From NCBI RefSeq assembly GCF_963678635.1, contig NC_087066.1, forward strand, positions 27,719,301 to 27,783,300: a DNA stretch of 64,000 bases, in the 5' to 3' direction. The position numbers and the translations under genes are program-made. The DNA is from Symsagittifera roscoffensis (Eukaryota > Xenacoelomorpha > Acoela > Convolutidae). Numbering within the stretch: the stretch's first letter is position 1; every line of letters starts with the position of its first letter. The notes beneath the pieces are model-generated. The model was not told the origin of the DNA, did no database searches, and saw only the letters and a program-made list of their open reading frames with translations. Positions 30,478-43,000 of the stretch are shown piece after piece.

Positions 30478-30885
30478 TGGAACCTGATCTAAACTATATT
30501 TTATGATTGGATAAATTAAATGTTTTACCAATGTAAAGTATTTAATATTAACCAATCATGATCCATCTAACTAACAACCCACTTATTTGTAAGTGCTGAA
30601 GTTACTTGTAATTTCAGCACCAGAGAGATTTGAATTTAACTTAGAAATTAGTTGGACTCTCCCGAGCACTTCAGCAGCCGCAATAAACCAGTATACCCTA
30701 GATCTATTGAGCCTAGCAGAGACTAGTTAAACAACCTGAGACTAGATAGTATAAGAGTAAGATTAGGATCGGTATTAGACTAAGAAGTTGCACGAATCTA
30801 TCCGGCCGAAAATAAGATAGCGTGACGAGCAGACGGTGTACCCTATCCGAAATTACTCTATGAGTTACACTCCAGTCCTAACTCA
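30478..30885 (+). repeat. 3' LTR (408 bp)
   Basis: Identical by eye to 11984-12391, with the AATAAA signal at 30682-30687. Ends AACTCA, followed by the ATTG duplication. Confidence 0.95.
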
Positions 30886-30889
30886 ATTG
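30886..30889. repeat. Target-site duplication, right (ATTG)
   Basis: Matches the bases at 11980-11983 immediately left of the element. Confidence 0.85.
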
Positions 30890-32436
30890 TGACGTTGTCC
30901 TTTCATTACGTTTGGTGCCTTTACCTTCAGTTTTTACAAAAAGGATTTGCTTAGCCACATTTAACGTTATATCTTCATGAAAAATCTGAACTAGTGATGA
31001 TGTTTTATTGGTGTGCTTTTAATATTCTGAATGCGTGGTTTTTACTGTTGTTGGTATCAAATTTTTCGATATATGAAGGAGTATGAACAATGATGTCGTG
31101 GATTTTGGACGAATAGCCGATGTGAAAACAAACCGAAAATGAGCACAGTACATGCCCAAATCAAAAGGTTTGTCATCTCGTTCGATTCTGCGGCTTTTTA
31201 CATAGCTTTTGTAAGCACTGGACAACTATTATGTAACTTTTAATTAATTTCTGCTCTTTGAAGCTTATTTATACATCGGCCTGTATAAATAGCACAAAAG
31301 CAACCGCTGGCTATTTGTCTCTTTTGTTTATATGGCTCTATTTTTTTTTAGTTTTGCAACACAGTGTTTGATGTGACGGTGACTGCCATCACTTGCCTCA
31401 GGAGATATTGCTCTTTTTGACGCCTGCTCCTTTCCAATGTGCTCTCAAATCAATTTTTTATTCTTTTCTTTCTATCTGGACAAACGTGGTTCAAATAAAA
31501 GCACTTTTCTTCCCGTCCGCAGTTTGAATATTCAATAACTAGACTGTGGTTTGCGGCACATTATAATTTGTTTTTCTTTCGTCATTACGAATTTTGATTG
31601 AATTTATTGCGACAAATATATAAAAATGTGGCGAATATAGAGAAATGTGAAATCTTTTGATGCGGGTGCGTCTGGGCCGGCCATCTATTATTGCTGTCTG
31701 GAATGGGTAGGGTCTACTAATCATTGTCTCTGAATGAGTTAGTAAAAAATCAATTATGTCTACAGGCGAATAAAAACACCCACCAACCAACACTACCCGT
31801 CATTGCCATACATGTTGACTTTGCATATTCGATTTTACTCATTCTGTCCTGCCAATATCGAAATCTGGTGAATTTTTTTATTCCATTTTGTGCTAAAATA
31901 ATTCAGTGCTAAACAGTCATGATCGAGGATGTATAATGGCATCGTATCTATAATTAAAATCCCTATTACGCACCCATTATTCACTGATCCCACCCACACT
32001 ACCTTCTACTGGAGTAACTCGTTTTATGATGCCATGTGCCGTGGGGATGAAGCGACAACAAAGGGAATTGAAATAGCCACCCGTCCCCATCTAAACGCTG
32101 TTATTTCATGTAATTTATTTTTGTATCATTTGACCTTACCATTTGACAATCATTTCGTAATCGGATGCTTTTTAACAGGTGATTCTAAGAGCATGGAGAG
32201 ATGATCAAATGATTTCATTTCAATAATTTCGCTCTCAAAAATATGCATTTAGCGAAAGATAAGAAATGGTTGCTAAAATTGATTGCTTATATTTTCAATG
32301 TTTTTTTTAGATGAAAGTGGAGAACAGTTCTCATTATTTGGCATTTATTTATAAATTTTATCAGGACGTTGTTCATTTTTTTAGGTTTCTAATGTTTCCA
32401 TTATAAAATTCGATCAATTTTGTCCTTTCGTTCTAG
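30890..32436 (+). other. Presumed RIM intron sequence, no recognised exon
   Basis: Mostly non-repetitive AT-rich sequence. No frame matches the first half of the RIM zinc finger, and the short frames here lack splice support. It ends in the acceptor 'tcgttctag' used by the first RIM exon. Confidence 0.45.
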
Positions 32437-34065
32437 CTAATATGGCTCTGCAATCTATGCAAGAAGAAACAAGAATTGCTGGCAAAGAGTGGAAAATGGA
32501 TGCGAAACCCGTCTCTGCCTGACTTAGATCCTTTATTCCCGCAGCCAAACAAAGAATCTGATCAGAATCCGGCAGCATCCTTGACAAATCCCGGAAGAAC
32601 TCAAGACCTGTCGTCGAATCCCAACATGCCTCAATCATCGAACATGATGACCCAGTCTAACCAAAATTACAACTTTCAAGGGCCACCTGGAGGCAACTCA
32701 GTTACGATGCCGAATCATATAAATGCGAGCAGCAATCAGAATACCAATAACAGTATGGGCATGACAAATAATATGAGTAACGTAAGCGGAAACTCAAACC
32801 TGCAAATGACTGGATCAAATTTCTCGTCTGGGCAACAAAATAACCAAGGCCAGTTTCCTGTGTCTTCTATGAATCAGCAAAATTCCGTCAGCAAAAATAA
32901 CCAGGCTTCGTCGCCGTTTTATCTGGGATCATCGTCAACCAGTAGCATCTCCTCAAATCAACCTGTCAGTCAGAATCAACAGAATCAGAAGTCTCAGGGT
33001 GATTTGAGCCGACAGAATAGCGTGACGATGCCTGTTAACATGCAAAACTCCTCGAATCAGAATAACCAGTTTAGCAGCCAAAACAACCAAAACTACTATA
33101 ATAGCAGTGACCCAAGTTACAATTATCAAAATCAAGGGCAGTATAATTCGAATTCCAATTTTAATGCTAACATTAACAGCAATAACATGAACAACAATAG
33201 TAGTAGCGGGCTGTATGTCTCGCCATCCCCAACAAATAATTTTGGCTCTCAGACTAGTTTAGTATCCCATATGCAACCCAACAACCAGCAAATGTATAGC
33301 AGCAATACCAACTTGAACCAAATAAATCACGGTAACATGGGTAATATAACTAACAATCAACAGCAAATCAATAACTCGCAATATCAGCAAAATCAACAAC
33401 AGCAATCTCCGTATCAGCAAAATTACCAAAACAACGGCGCTTCCACAAATAATTCGGTCCTTAATAACCCTACAGGGAACAATATGACAAACATGGGAAA
33501 TCCCGGAATAACTCAAGGGCAGTTTGCGCCAAACGGAAACTTGGTTAATAATCAAAACATGCAGAATAAAGTACCGGGTCAACTTCAGACTCCTAACTTG
33601 AACAGTGATAGTCGGAGGCCTTCAGCTGGTAACTTGTTCCAGATGCTTGGTCAGAAAATATTACCTGTTGTGGGCGGAGCGAGTAAGACCGTAACATCAC
33701 AATCTAGTCAAGTTGCAAACCAGAACACACTAAACTCAAACCAAGTACAACAAAATCAACAAATGATGATGGGTAGTAAAAATCAACAACAGGGCGGCAT
33801 GGGTAATAATATCCCACAAATGGGGTTCGGAAACAATCAACAACAAGGTCAATGGTTCAATAACCAGCAGTCTAATCAACAGCAGAGTTTCTACCCAAAT
33901 CAGCAGAACCAAATGGGTCCAAATCAGTTTAACTCGATATCCGGACAGCCGCCTATGGTACCTGCAAGAAGAGGCATGCCCTACAGAGGCAGAGGCTTCT
34001 ACCCAAGAAGGGCGGGATTCCATCATGGATTCAATAGGATGAGACACTCAATGCCCGCAGACCAG
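32437..34065 (+). CDS. RIM exon 1 (of window): zinc-finger end and Asn/Gln-rich region
   Basis: The acceptor 'tcgttctag' is followed by the final zinc-finger cysteines ('WLCNLC') and the conserved 'KKKQELLAKSGKW'. About 500 residues follow that are mainly Asn, Gln, Ser and Met, a prion-like composition. Within them are a Ser-phosphorylation-type 'RRPSAG' and a short ordered 'NLFQMLGQKILPVVGG', and near the end an Arg/Gly patch 'RRGMPYRGRGFYPRR'. The donor 'accag|gtagtt' ends in phase 0. Confidence 0.9.
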
Positions 34066-37000
34066 GTAGTTCATCTTAAAACAATCAATTTAAAAGTCAT
34101 GATTTTACGGAAAATGCAGCTATTATAATTTTCAGTTTAATGACCTAATGAGTCTGAGTGAGTCAACGTTTTAACTTAACTTTACAGCTACTTGCCATCG
34201 ATTTTTTTTTTCAAATATGGTTTTTGTATTAGCGCTTTCGCATCAAGGTTAGTTTTCATGTTATTTGTGTCGCATTATGCGTCGTATTTCATAACAGTTA
34301 CAGCTTATCATGAATATATTTTTTTGGTACTTAAGTTGTCTTGATTTTGTCGTCTATTGTTGCAGAGATACATGCGTGGTGGAATGAACTCCCCTTTCTC
34401 CCCCTACGGTCGAGGATCATCGATGCCAGCTTCGCCTAGCGATATAAACTCGAACCGGAAAGTATCGGCGCCTTCTTTTACAATGCCTAACTACCAGGAC
34501 CCATCCCAGTACGGAATGCAAAACCCTAATCAGGGCTATAACAACGGAGGGATGAACCAGCCTGGCAGTATGCCAGATAGTCCCCAAATGATGACACAAG
34601 GAGGTCAATCCGGCATGTACCCTATGAGTGTTGCGGAATTCGAAATGGACGGGAGGCATCATAGAACTGGAGGCGGAAGGAGGAGGATGGGGAAGAGAGG
34701 GATGCTGGACAAGCATGACTCATTCAGTTCGGATATGTCGGCTGGTGATTGGAGACCTGGAATGACTAAGACAACGCCTGTGCATTATTACAACAGAGGA
34801 AAAAGGTAAAAAGAATGGCCAGTTTTGTGCAAGTAGAACAGGTCGAACAGAAATTATTTTGTTCGATTTTCTTTTCAAACTTGTCGTTTTTCTTGAGCGT
34901 GGCGTGGCGTGGGTAAAGGAACTTGAAGTAAGTTGAAGAACTTTGGTAGGTGGCTCAATTTGTGCCAGTTATCTTTTCACTTGCCAGAGCAAGTTATGTT
35001 CCCAGAGCAAGTGGCTTTTAATCGGTAACTGGACTTTTTTCTCGTAAACAAGTTTTCTTGCCCTTCTGCTGCTCAAATCCTGCCGCTGATCAGACATGCG
35101 GAGTTTTCTGAAAATTCAAAAAAAAACTACCAATTTACACAAGCGAAGCGTAGTGTATTATTATGAAGAAATCGCAAATAGAAGTCCTCATTTAGTGGCA
35201 CTTTTGGTGTATTTCAATTTAATCATATTTAAGCATAAATAATTTAATGGCTATATTGCTTTGTTTTTGGCTAGTGTTAGGTCCTATTTGAAAAAAAAAC
35301 ATCTGTTATGAAAGTGAATGGGATTTGTTGTTTTTCGTTTTTTTTTGCGACGCTTTGGAAAATTTTGCGCTATTCGCAGAAATTTCAATTCTTCTCAAAA
35401 ACTTTTGTAAGGGTTTTCAAAAAAGTGGAACCAATGGAAAAACTGTCTGCTCTTCTTTGTGCCTCTACATATCGCTACTCTCTTTTCATTTTAGTTCCCG
35501 TTGTACGGCTTTCGAAAGTTACAAACACAATACAATTTTAAAAACCCATCTGAGGTAAAATTTTGAATCAAAAAAGCAAATTATGGGGATCTCCACTTCT
35601 CAAATAGCTGTTCCCCAAATTCGGTAGAAAATAGCCTATTTTTTGCCATTTCGGTTAATTTTAAAACTTTTTGACTTTTCTGAAAAACTACCTGAGATTA
35701 ATGGTGCCAGCGAATATAAAAAATCTGGTATGCAAATCTTTCCTGCTCAAGTGGCTATGCCCTGCGTTTTGAAAAAAATATCGCTTTGAAAAATGTCCAA
35801 TTTTTGAAATTTTGCCTGTTATTCTTTTTTTTTTAAATAACCTGCTGATTCTGAAGTTGATAGTTCATTCAAATTATCATGCCGCTTAGCTTTTCTATGC
35901 CGCTTAGCTTTTCTATGCCGCTTAGCTTTTCTATGCCGCTTAGTTTTTCTCTGCGCAGTCCGTTTTACCCTGTTTTTTTGGTAGAAAATGTGATATGGAT
36001 TTAAGAAAAATTATTTTTAAATTTTAACCGTTTTTTAATTCGAAATTTCGTTATTTTTCTCGAAAACTACCAGCTTAATCTGAGATTAAGGGTTCAATCT
36101 AAAAATTCAGGGTGCAGAAATCTTCAATCTGAAAATCAGGTTGTGGAAAGCAGAGGCAATTCACCTGCGTTAGTAGAGAAAAGTTTATGGATTTAGGAAA
36201 AGTGAACTTTTTAATCGATTTTTGGAATCTTTTTTCATTTTTTTTTCGAAAAAACTCAGCCAAATCTGAGATAAAGACTGTATTTCAAAAAATTTAGTGA
36301 AAGTTTTCACGTTTAAATAAGCGGTTCATCTCCTTCTTAGCAGAGAAACACTAGGGTTTAGCGTAAAGTCCTTTTTTGAAATTTTGAAAACGACGCATAT
36401 TCGTAGCAGTACCATATACGATTAAGATTGTTAGAACAGGTAAATCTAGCATTAGCTGGGCCACTAGTTTTTTTCCAAGCGACTGTGGTGCAGATGCGAG
36501 ATCGTGAGACTCCTAATCAACAGGTCGGTTGTTCAAATCCGGAAAATTTAAGTAATTTTCTTGGTCAAATTTTTGCTGCATAACATTGGAATTTTGATAG
36601 AAACTGTAGCTGCTTTATTGGTGGCTACTGTTAGTGAAATTACAAGCTGTCGTTGAGCAGATGTGAGAACGTGATACTATTATTTTCAAAAAAAAATTCA
36701 AGTTTATTTTAAATCTTTTCCTTATTTCACTTTTTTTTGCCTGTTTAGAGCTCTTTTTTCATTTTCCTCGCTTGTGTTTGCGAAGAGTAGATTCGCCTCT
36801 GTGTTATTACACTTTCGATTAGCTTAGTGTATTTTTAACGTGCATTTTTTCTAACCTAACTCGCCAATAGAAGTGTTAACTTATTTGAAATTGTCCATGT
36901 AGCATTGGAAATTGGATAGCATCTGTTCTGTTTAATTTGTGGCTAGTGTTTGGTACCATTATGCTTCCGTGGCTGAGTGGATAGTGTGTGCGTCTCTTAA

Positions 37001-40000
37001 TTTCCAAGTCGCAGGTTTTAATCTCAGAGGTTGCCGACTTTTTTTACTAATTCGAAACTTTTTTCTAATTTCATTTTTTCTCGAAAACTACCCGCTCAAA
37101 TCCGAGATTTTGAAATTCAATGGGTAGAAGTTGTGGGAAGCGCACTTAATAAGCGGCTGCGCCCATTGTTTTCACACATAAAGTAATGACCCTCGGGAAG
37201 GTGCATCTTTTGATTTATTGTCCGTTTCTTAAAACAGCTTTTTTATCTGTTGCTTCAAAAATTTGTTTGCCGCAAAAAAAATTTGGTCAAAAAAGGGTAT
37301 TTATAGTGGTCTGAAAGTGCTAAGAAAATTTAATGGTTCAACCTAAAAAAGGTCGACGACAAAACAATGAAGCTTTTTCACACTTGTGCACGTATTGCAA
37401 TGGTACGCCTATTTTTTCTAACCTATGTTGCAAATATTGAAGCCACTTTTGTAGGAATCTTTACAGCTTTTTGATAGCGTATGCTTTGGCATGCGATAAA
37501 AAAAATAAGTTAACACAGTTGATGCATTTTTAATGAACCAAAAAGCTATTTGTTTCAAACAACAGCACAATAATAACTCTATTTCAGAGTTTTCCTGCTC
37601 AATATATCTTCTTTTTTTGAAATGCACAAGGTATACGTAACTTGGCTTTATGCTGACCTAATTATTACATGCAAAGTTAGTGTGGATGCTCTGTTTTTGT
37701 ATTCCAAATTATTACCTGCAAAGTTTTGTCTATTAGAATTTGGTGCTACTTTTGCTGCATAGCATTGGCAATTTATTAGCATATCTAGCTGCCTTATTTG
37801 TCGCTGGTGTAATTAAATTATCAAGGTTCCTTGGCGCAGAAGCGAGGACAGGGGACCTCAAATTTCCTGGTCGTAATATCGAATCCACTACATCAAAAGT
37901 TTTAATTTTTAAGGCCTATTTTTACTTTTCCTTTTCTTATTTCAAGTTTTAGTGCCGCTTTTTTTGTGTTTTCGCAAGTATCTGCAAAGCGAAGATTTGT
38001 CTCTGTGTTCATTTGAAGTTGTTGAATTTTTGTGGACTTTCGATTTTCATCCTAATTTTTGACGGCTTGTTTTCCGTTTTTGTTCCAAATGCAATTTTTA
38101 TTAGCTGGTACGCTGTTCAAGCATATATTTTCCAACTCCTACTTTTTGAAATTCGATTAACGTAGTTCAGACTCTTATATAGTTTGCGCTGATTCTTTTT
38201 CAGGAAAAGTCCTAAACTTTGTTCAGGATCAAATTTACATTTTCGCGGTTTGACTTTTGATTTTTTAAGTTCAGTCCATTTTCTTTGTTAAAAGAAGGGC
38301 AAGCTCATAATCGAACAGCAAGAGTGTAAAGGTCACAGTAACGTGATCGGCTTCTATTTACGAAAATGAAATGAAATTTTCAGATAACCAGCGGAATAAA
38401 AATTTTACTCATTGATCCAGTTTCCAAAAGTGTCGATCATAAATTTTTCTAGAAACTCAAATTAGCTTTAAGAGAGGCCATCTATTTGTTTCTTTGAAAT
38501 TCGAAAGTTGATATTTTTTCAAAAAATTGAGTCATAGCTTTTTTTGTTTACTTGCATTTATCGACTCTTTTCCAATCAATGTATCGGATATGTTTTTTTT
38601 CAATTTTTTAGGAGCACTGGAAAATTTTTCAATTCACGGAAATTTTTTTGGTCAAAAACTACGTTAAGGATTTTCGAAAAAGTGATGTCAAAAGAAAGAT
38701 GGAAAATGTAGGCTCGCTCTCCTGTGTGCCTACATATTCCATTGCTTTTTTGGAATTTTACGAGAGGAATGGAATTTGAAATTGGTATCTTGGAAATTGG
38801 ACGAGCCACGCAGTTTCTTCTGCAATTTTTGTTCTTGTGTTTAAGAGAAATGAACGTAGTAAAGATTCTTATATAGGTTTTGGTCATTTTTTTTTCAGGA
38901 AAGTCTTAAAATGCTCTAGTAACTACAGATGTGCATTCATACATGTTGATGCATTTATGAATGCTTTTAGGTATATATGCACTTTTTGAGTTCAATTGAA
39001 ATCCATCTGCTGAGATTTACATTATTAGTACTCTCCAAATACGAACGTGAAAGTGGCGCAAAAAACGTGAACAATTTCTACTTTCGAAAGCGGGATTCAA
39101 TTTTTAGATTTCTAGCGGAATGAAAACTTCCAATTTTGATCCAGTTTTCTCAATTTGGGTTAATGTTTTCAAAGAAGCGCCAATCATAAATTGTTCTAGA
39201 AATTCAAAGCTTTGCAATGATAAACAGTTTGTAACAAGAATATCCGGTTGCATCTGTTTTTTTCTTTGAAATTCGGTTTTTTCAAATTTAAAGTTTGCTT
39301 ATTGGTTTGAGATTTTAAAAAAAATAATACAATTTTAGAACAATTCGCTCATGATCGGGTGCAACCTTATCAGTGACAGAAATATTTCGTAAATCAGTTG
39401 AGGCTAAAAATGTTCATCTCACATTTTTCATTGATTTAGAACAGATACAATTATCAAGATGTTGGTTGGGAAAGTAGATTATGGTTGTCGCGGCAACTAA
39501 ATAAGTTACTAAGATCATAGCTTTGCAATGATAAACAGTTTGTAACAAGAATATCCGGTTGCTATGCATGTAGTTCAGAATATTCCGACAACATTTCAAA
39601 ACAATGTAGTCGATTCAGTCAAAAATGTAGTTATGTTATCAGCTTTTGTCTCGCTCCTTTCATCTTGCCACGCACAAAAATGATACAAACTTGTTAGCAA
39701 ATGTATAAAATAGTGTGTTTTTTTGCACGCGTGGCGTGATTAGAGGAACAAGACAAAAGCTGATAACATAACTCAGGCTTAATCAACTACAGTTGTTGAC
39801 AAAAAGTGAGTAACATTCATTAAAAAGTAGGAATCGAGTTGATTTCTTTTTCAGGACAAAGTCATAAATTTTGATCTTCAATTTCATTAGCTAAAAAAAG
39901 ACAAACTGCGCTCTTCAAAACGAAATCGGAAATACGCGCGAAATAACGTGGATGACTTGAAACTTTTATTCCGCTGGGATATCTATAAACTAAAATCAAG

Positions 40001-43000
40001 TCGTTCACGTTATTTCGCGCGTATTTCCGATTTCGTTAGCCCAACTTGTAAAAAGATGAAACTTTTATTCCGCTGGGATATCTAAAAACTAAAATCATCT
40101 TTTTTCAAGTTGGGTTAATTTCATCAACAAAGTGTCAATCATAAATTGTTCTAGAAATTCAAAGAGTTTAAGGCCTACTTTTTTGAAATTCGAAAATCAA
40201 GATTTTTTTCAAAAAACAAGTCAGTCATTTTTTTTCGGTTTTCTTGCGTTCATTGACACTTCCAATTCTCTGTTGGCTATGTTCAGTTTGAATTATGCCC
40301 TATTTATCTTCTACAGTAGATCTAACTCCCTTCACTCTACTGTTCGGGACTCCAGACTGAAGGCAATGACTGGGCGGGGCCCAGATGTGATGGGTTTACT
40401 CCATAGATCCTTCAGCAGCAGTGGTGAAGAAGATGAATTGAGATCAACCACTGAGATTTCCAGTCTGGGGGACGAGTTCTTTGACGATTCAGACTACAGT
40501 ATACATTCAGATTCAGGTGAGTCACCTGTTGTTCAATAGTGTTCAAGTGTGAGAAAAAGGTTTAAGACTAACCTAGTCTCGTGCAGAACTTGAGCTAAAT
40601 CTATATTTTTCAAATAGTCATATTATGAGCTTTTGAAATGATGTTGGTAACAAAACAACAATGTTCAATGGTATTATTGAGACTAACAAACAGTGATGTG
40701 TAGCAGAAATTTTGTAATTTTAATAGAATTAATATGGGGTCTCTAATATCTGCTGTGTTTGCTTCCTTGGCCTGCCAGGCTGGGCGGAATCCCTCATGGA
40801 TGATGACGTCATGTCTCTTCCGGCGGGTGTTTTGGGAGTGACTAACTCATCCGCCGTTTCGGTGGCCGGGGGAGCCTCGAATTCACCCTCACTCACATCC
40901 GCCAGGGTACAACATATAGTGATACCGTGGTTGATTTTTTTTGCATGAGCATGATGTGATTTTCTTATGCATCTGCTATCAGTTTGACGCAATCGCGAAG
41001 TAAAGTTTTCCTTTTGAGCTTCTGGATGCAACATCGTACGTTGTCAGGATATTCTCAGACTAAATTTAGAAACTACCTAGGCGTTCAAGGCTTTTCGAAA
41101 TGAAGACATTTTCTCCTGGGGTTTTGTACTTGTCAAAATTAATTTGCTATTTAACCCGTAAGGCAGCACACTTTCTTGACACCAGGTGCCTCTGAGTTCG
41201 GACTTATTTGAGTTAATAGTATCAATTGCATTAACGTAGAATTTTTTCCTTTTGATAGTCGAAACAATTCGTAGAATTCTTTTGAATCGAAACTTCACTG
41301 CAGAAACCATGCCTAGAGATATTTATTATTTGAATATATAGGATGTCGACTTCTTTATAAGTGTATTTTCGAAGCATAGTGAACAAATAAACCATTCAAT
41401 TATATCATATGATGAAAACTTGCTTGAATTATTTTCCTGCAACTATCCAATCGAGCGCAGTCATATTTCACAACTGTCACTATGATATTGGTGAATGTGA
41501 TGAATTGAATATCCCCTGAGTGTAATGCAGCGAGTTAGTGCCCACTTGTAATTAGCATCATTCACCTTGCCGTCTCAATTTACCACCCTGCCCCCTAGCG
41601 GTTATGCCTCCTATACTCCCCTGACACCGGGACAACGTCATATCCTGTACTATCTCCAGGCTGTGTTGTGTACGTCGAGCAAAAGTAGAGACCTCAACCT
41701 GTGCTGGAGTGGTAATTAGTCGTTTAGCTGCCGATCACCTACCTGAGCATGGCTGACTAAAATGGATGAATTATTGAGAAGAAACATATTTCTTTTTAGG
41801 GTGCGATCATTTGTATCGTAGCATAGTTTGGCTATTGTATGATTAAAACAGAATGACTGGAACATTTTAAGGTGCGAAAATTAAGAAGGAGAAGAATTTC
41901 ATACTTAGTTCAGCTTCTAATTAGTAGATGCTCTTTTGTCTAATGCATATCCTTTTCTTTGTTTGAATGCTTTTTGTCTGAAAAGTGGAATGGTGTTGAC
42001 TATATTTTGTCGTTCCTCACTTTGCATGAACTGCCATGAGCATCATTTTTAATTCCTGGATATTTTTCAGCACTCTGTTCACTGGCTACCCGATCCAGAA
42101 ACTAATAACCTGATTGGCCGAATGGTGTTGCCGAGAACACGCACAGGAGAACTGGGCTTGAAAGTCAGAGGAGGTCAAGTGATTACACCCGGTCATTTGG
42201 GCGCATTCATCATTAGCGTGAAGCCTGGATCGGCAGCCGACTTGATAGGCATGCTAAGACCAGGTCAGTAGATATCTTCGAATTGCCATGTTTTTTACCT
42301 TGAAAGTACCATTTGCTCAAACTGAGGTCAATTAAAGAAAGTTAAATGGTTCCTTCTTGGATTTAAATTAAATACTCCATTCGAGCAAAGTTGTAATGGA
42401 GTTTAAGCTAAGCTTGAATGTGTTATTGTTGCGAACATCAAGCTGCATCTTGCTGTTTTTAAGCTTCAGTTTTGTAACTTTTTTACTTCATTCTTTCACA
42501 CAAAACAGGTACCTCAAATAAGCGTCAGATAAGATAGACTATCAGATAAGGTGATCTATTGTATTAAAGCCCGTTTAGTTTTGATTTGATTGATTTTTAG
42601 AAGTTTCCGAAAATGTTTCTCATCGAGAAAAACCGATTAGATTTTTTGCTTTGTAGACGAATTTAATGAAGAGTCACTCTTCATGGTTCTTCATTTCGCC
42701 ACAGAAAACGATAGATTTACTTGTGGAAACTTAGTACTCATTGCAGAGCAACCGGCCGGCTATCGTTGGTTAAATAATTGATTATTTGTAGGAGATGAAG
42801 TGCTGGAGTGGAATGATCAGCCGCTGCGCAACCTCAGCAGGCTGGAGGTCACTGAAATCATTCTGGAGTCTAAGAGAGACACTCACGTACAACTGGTTGT
42901 ATGCAGGAGGTATTCTAAGCATCTACTTCTGTTGTTGTTTTTTAGTAGCAAGAAGTCTGTTATTTTCCAATACAATGAAAATACTCGATGCACTTTGCTG

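Larger units (their letters stand above)
11984..30885 (+). mobile_element. Complete 18.9-kb Ty3/gypsy-type retroelement with envelope-like gene
   Basis: Two 408-bp LTRs starting TG and ending CA, identical by eye, bound this insertion, and a 4-bp duplication flanks it. Internal order: primer-binding site, 1.25-kb leader, basic ORF, Gag-Pol with protease-RT-RNase H-integrase order (Ty3/gypsy type), two tiny membrane ORFs, an ATG-less ORF, an envelope-like ORF, an unrecognised 597-aa ORF, a short intron, and 1.5 kb of non-coding 3' sequence. Identical LTRs mean a recent insertion. The plus strand is A-rich and very G-poor (4 G in 60 bases at 20341-20400), unlike the flanking DNA. It is 2-3 times longer than typical gypsy elements. 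The only clear lesion is an in-frame TAA at 21019-21021. Confidence 0.95.
34806..40316 (+). other. 5.5-kb RIM intron packed with repeats
   Basis: No exon was recognised. Contents include an A-block repeat at 35340-35500, an 18-bp tandem array, four or more tRNA-like heads, repeat 'B' copies and the double hairpin at 39919-40114. Confidence 0.6.

Noticed and set aside
35879-35950. CRISPR-like array
   Set aside because: The 18-bp units are contiguous with no spacers, so it is a simple tandem repeat in an animal intron.
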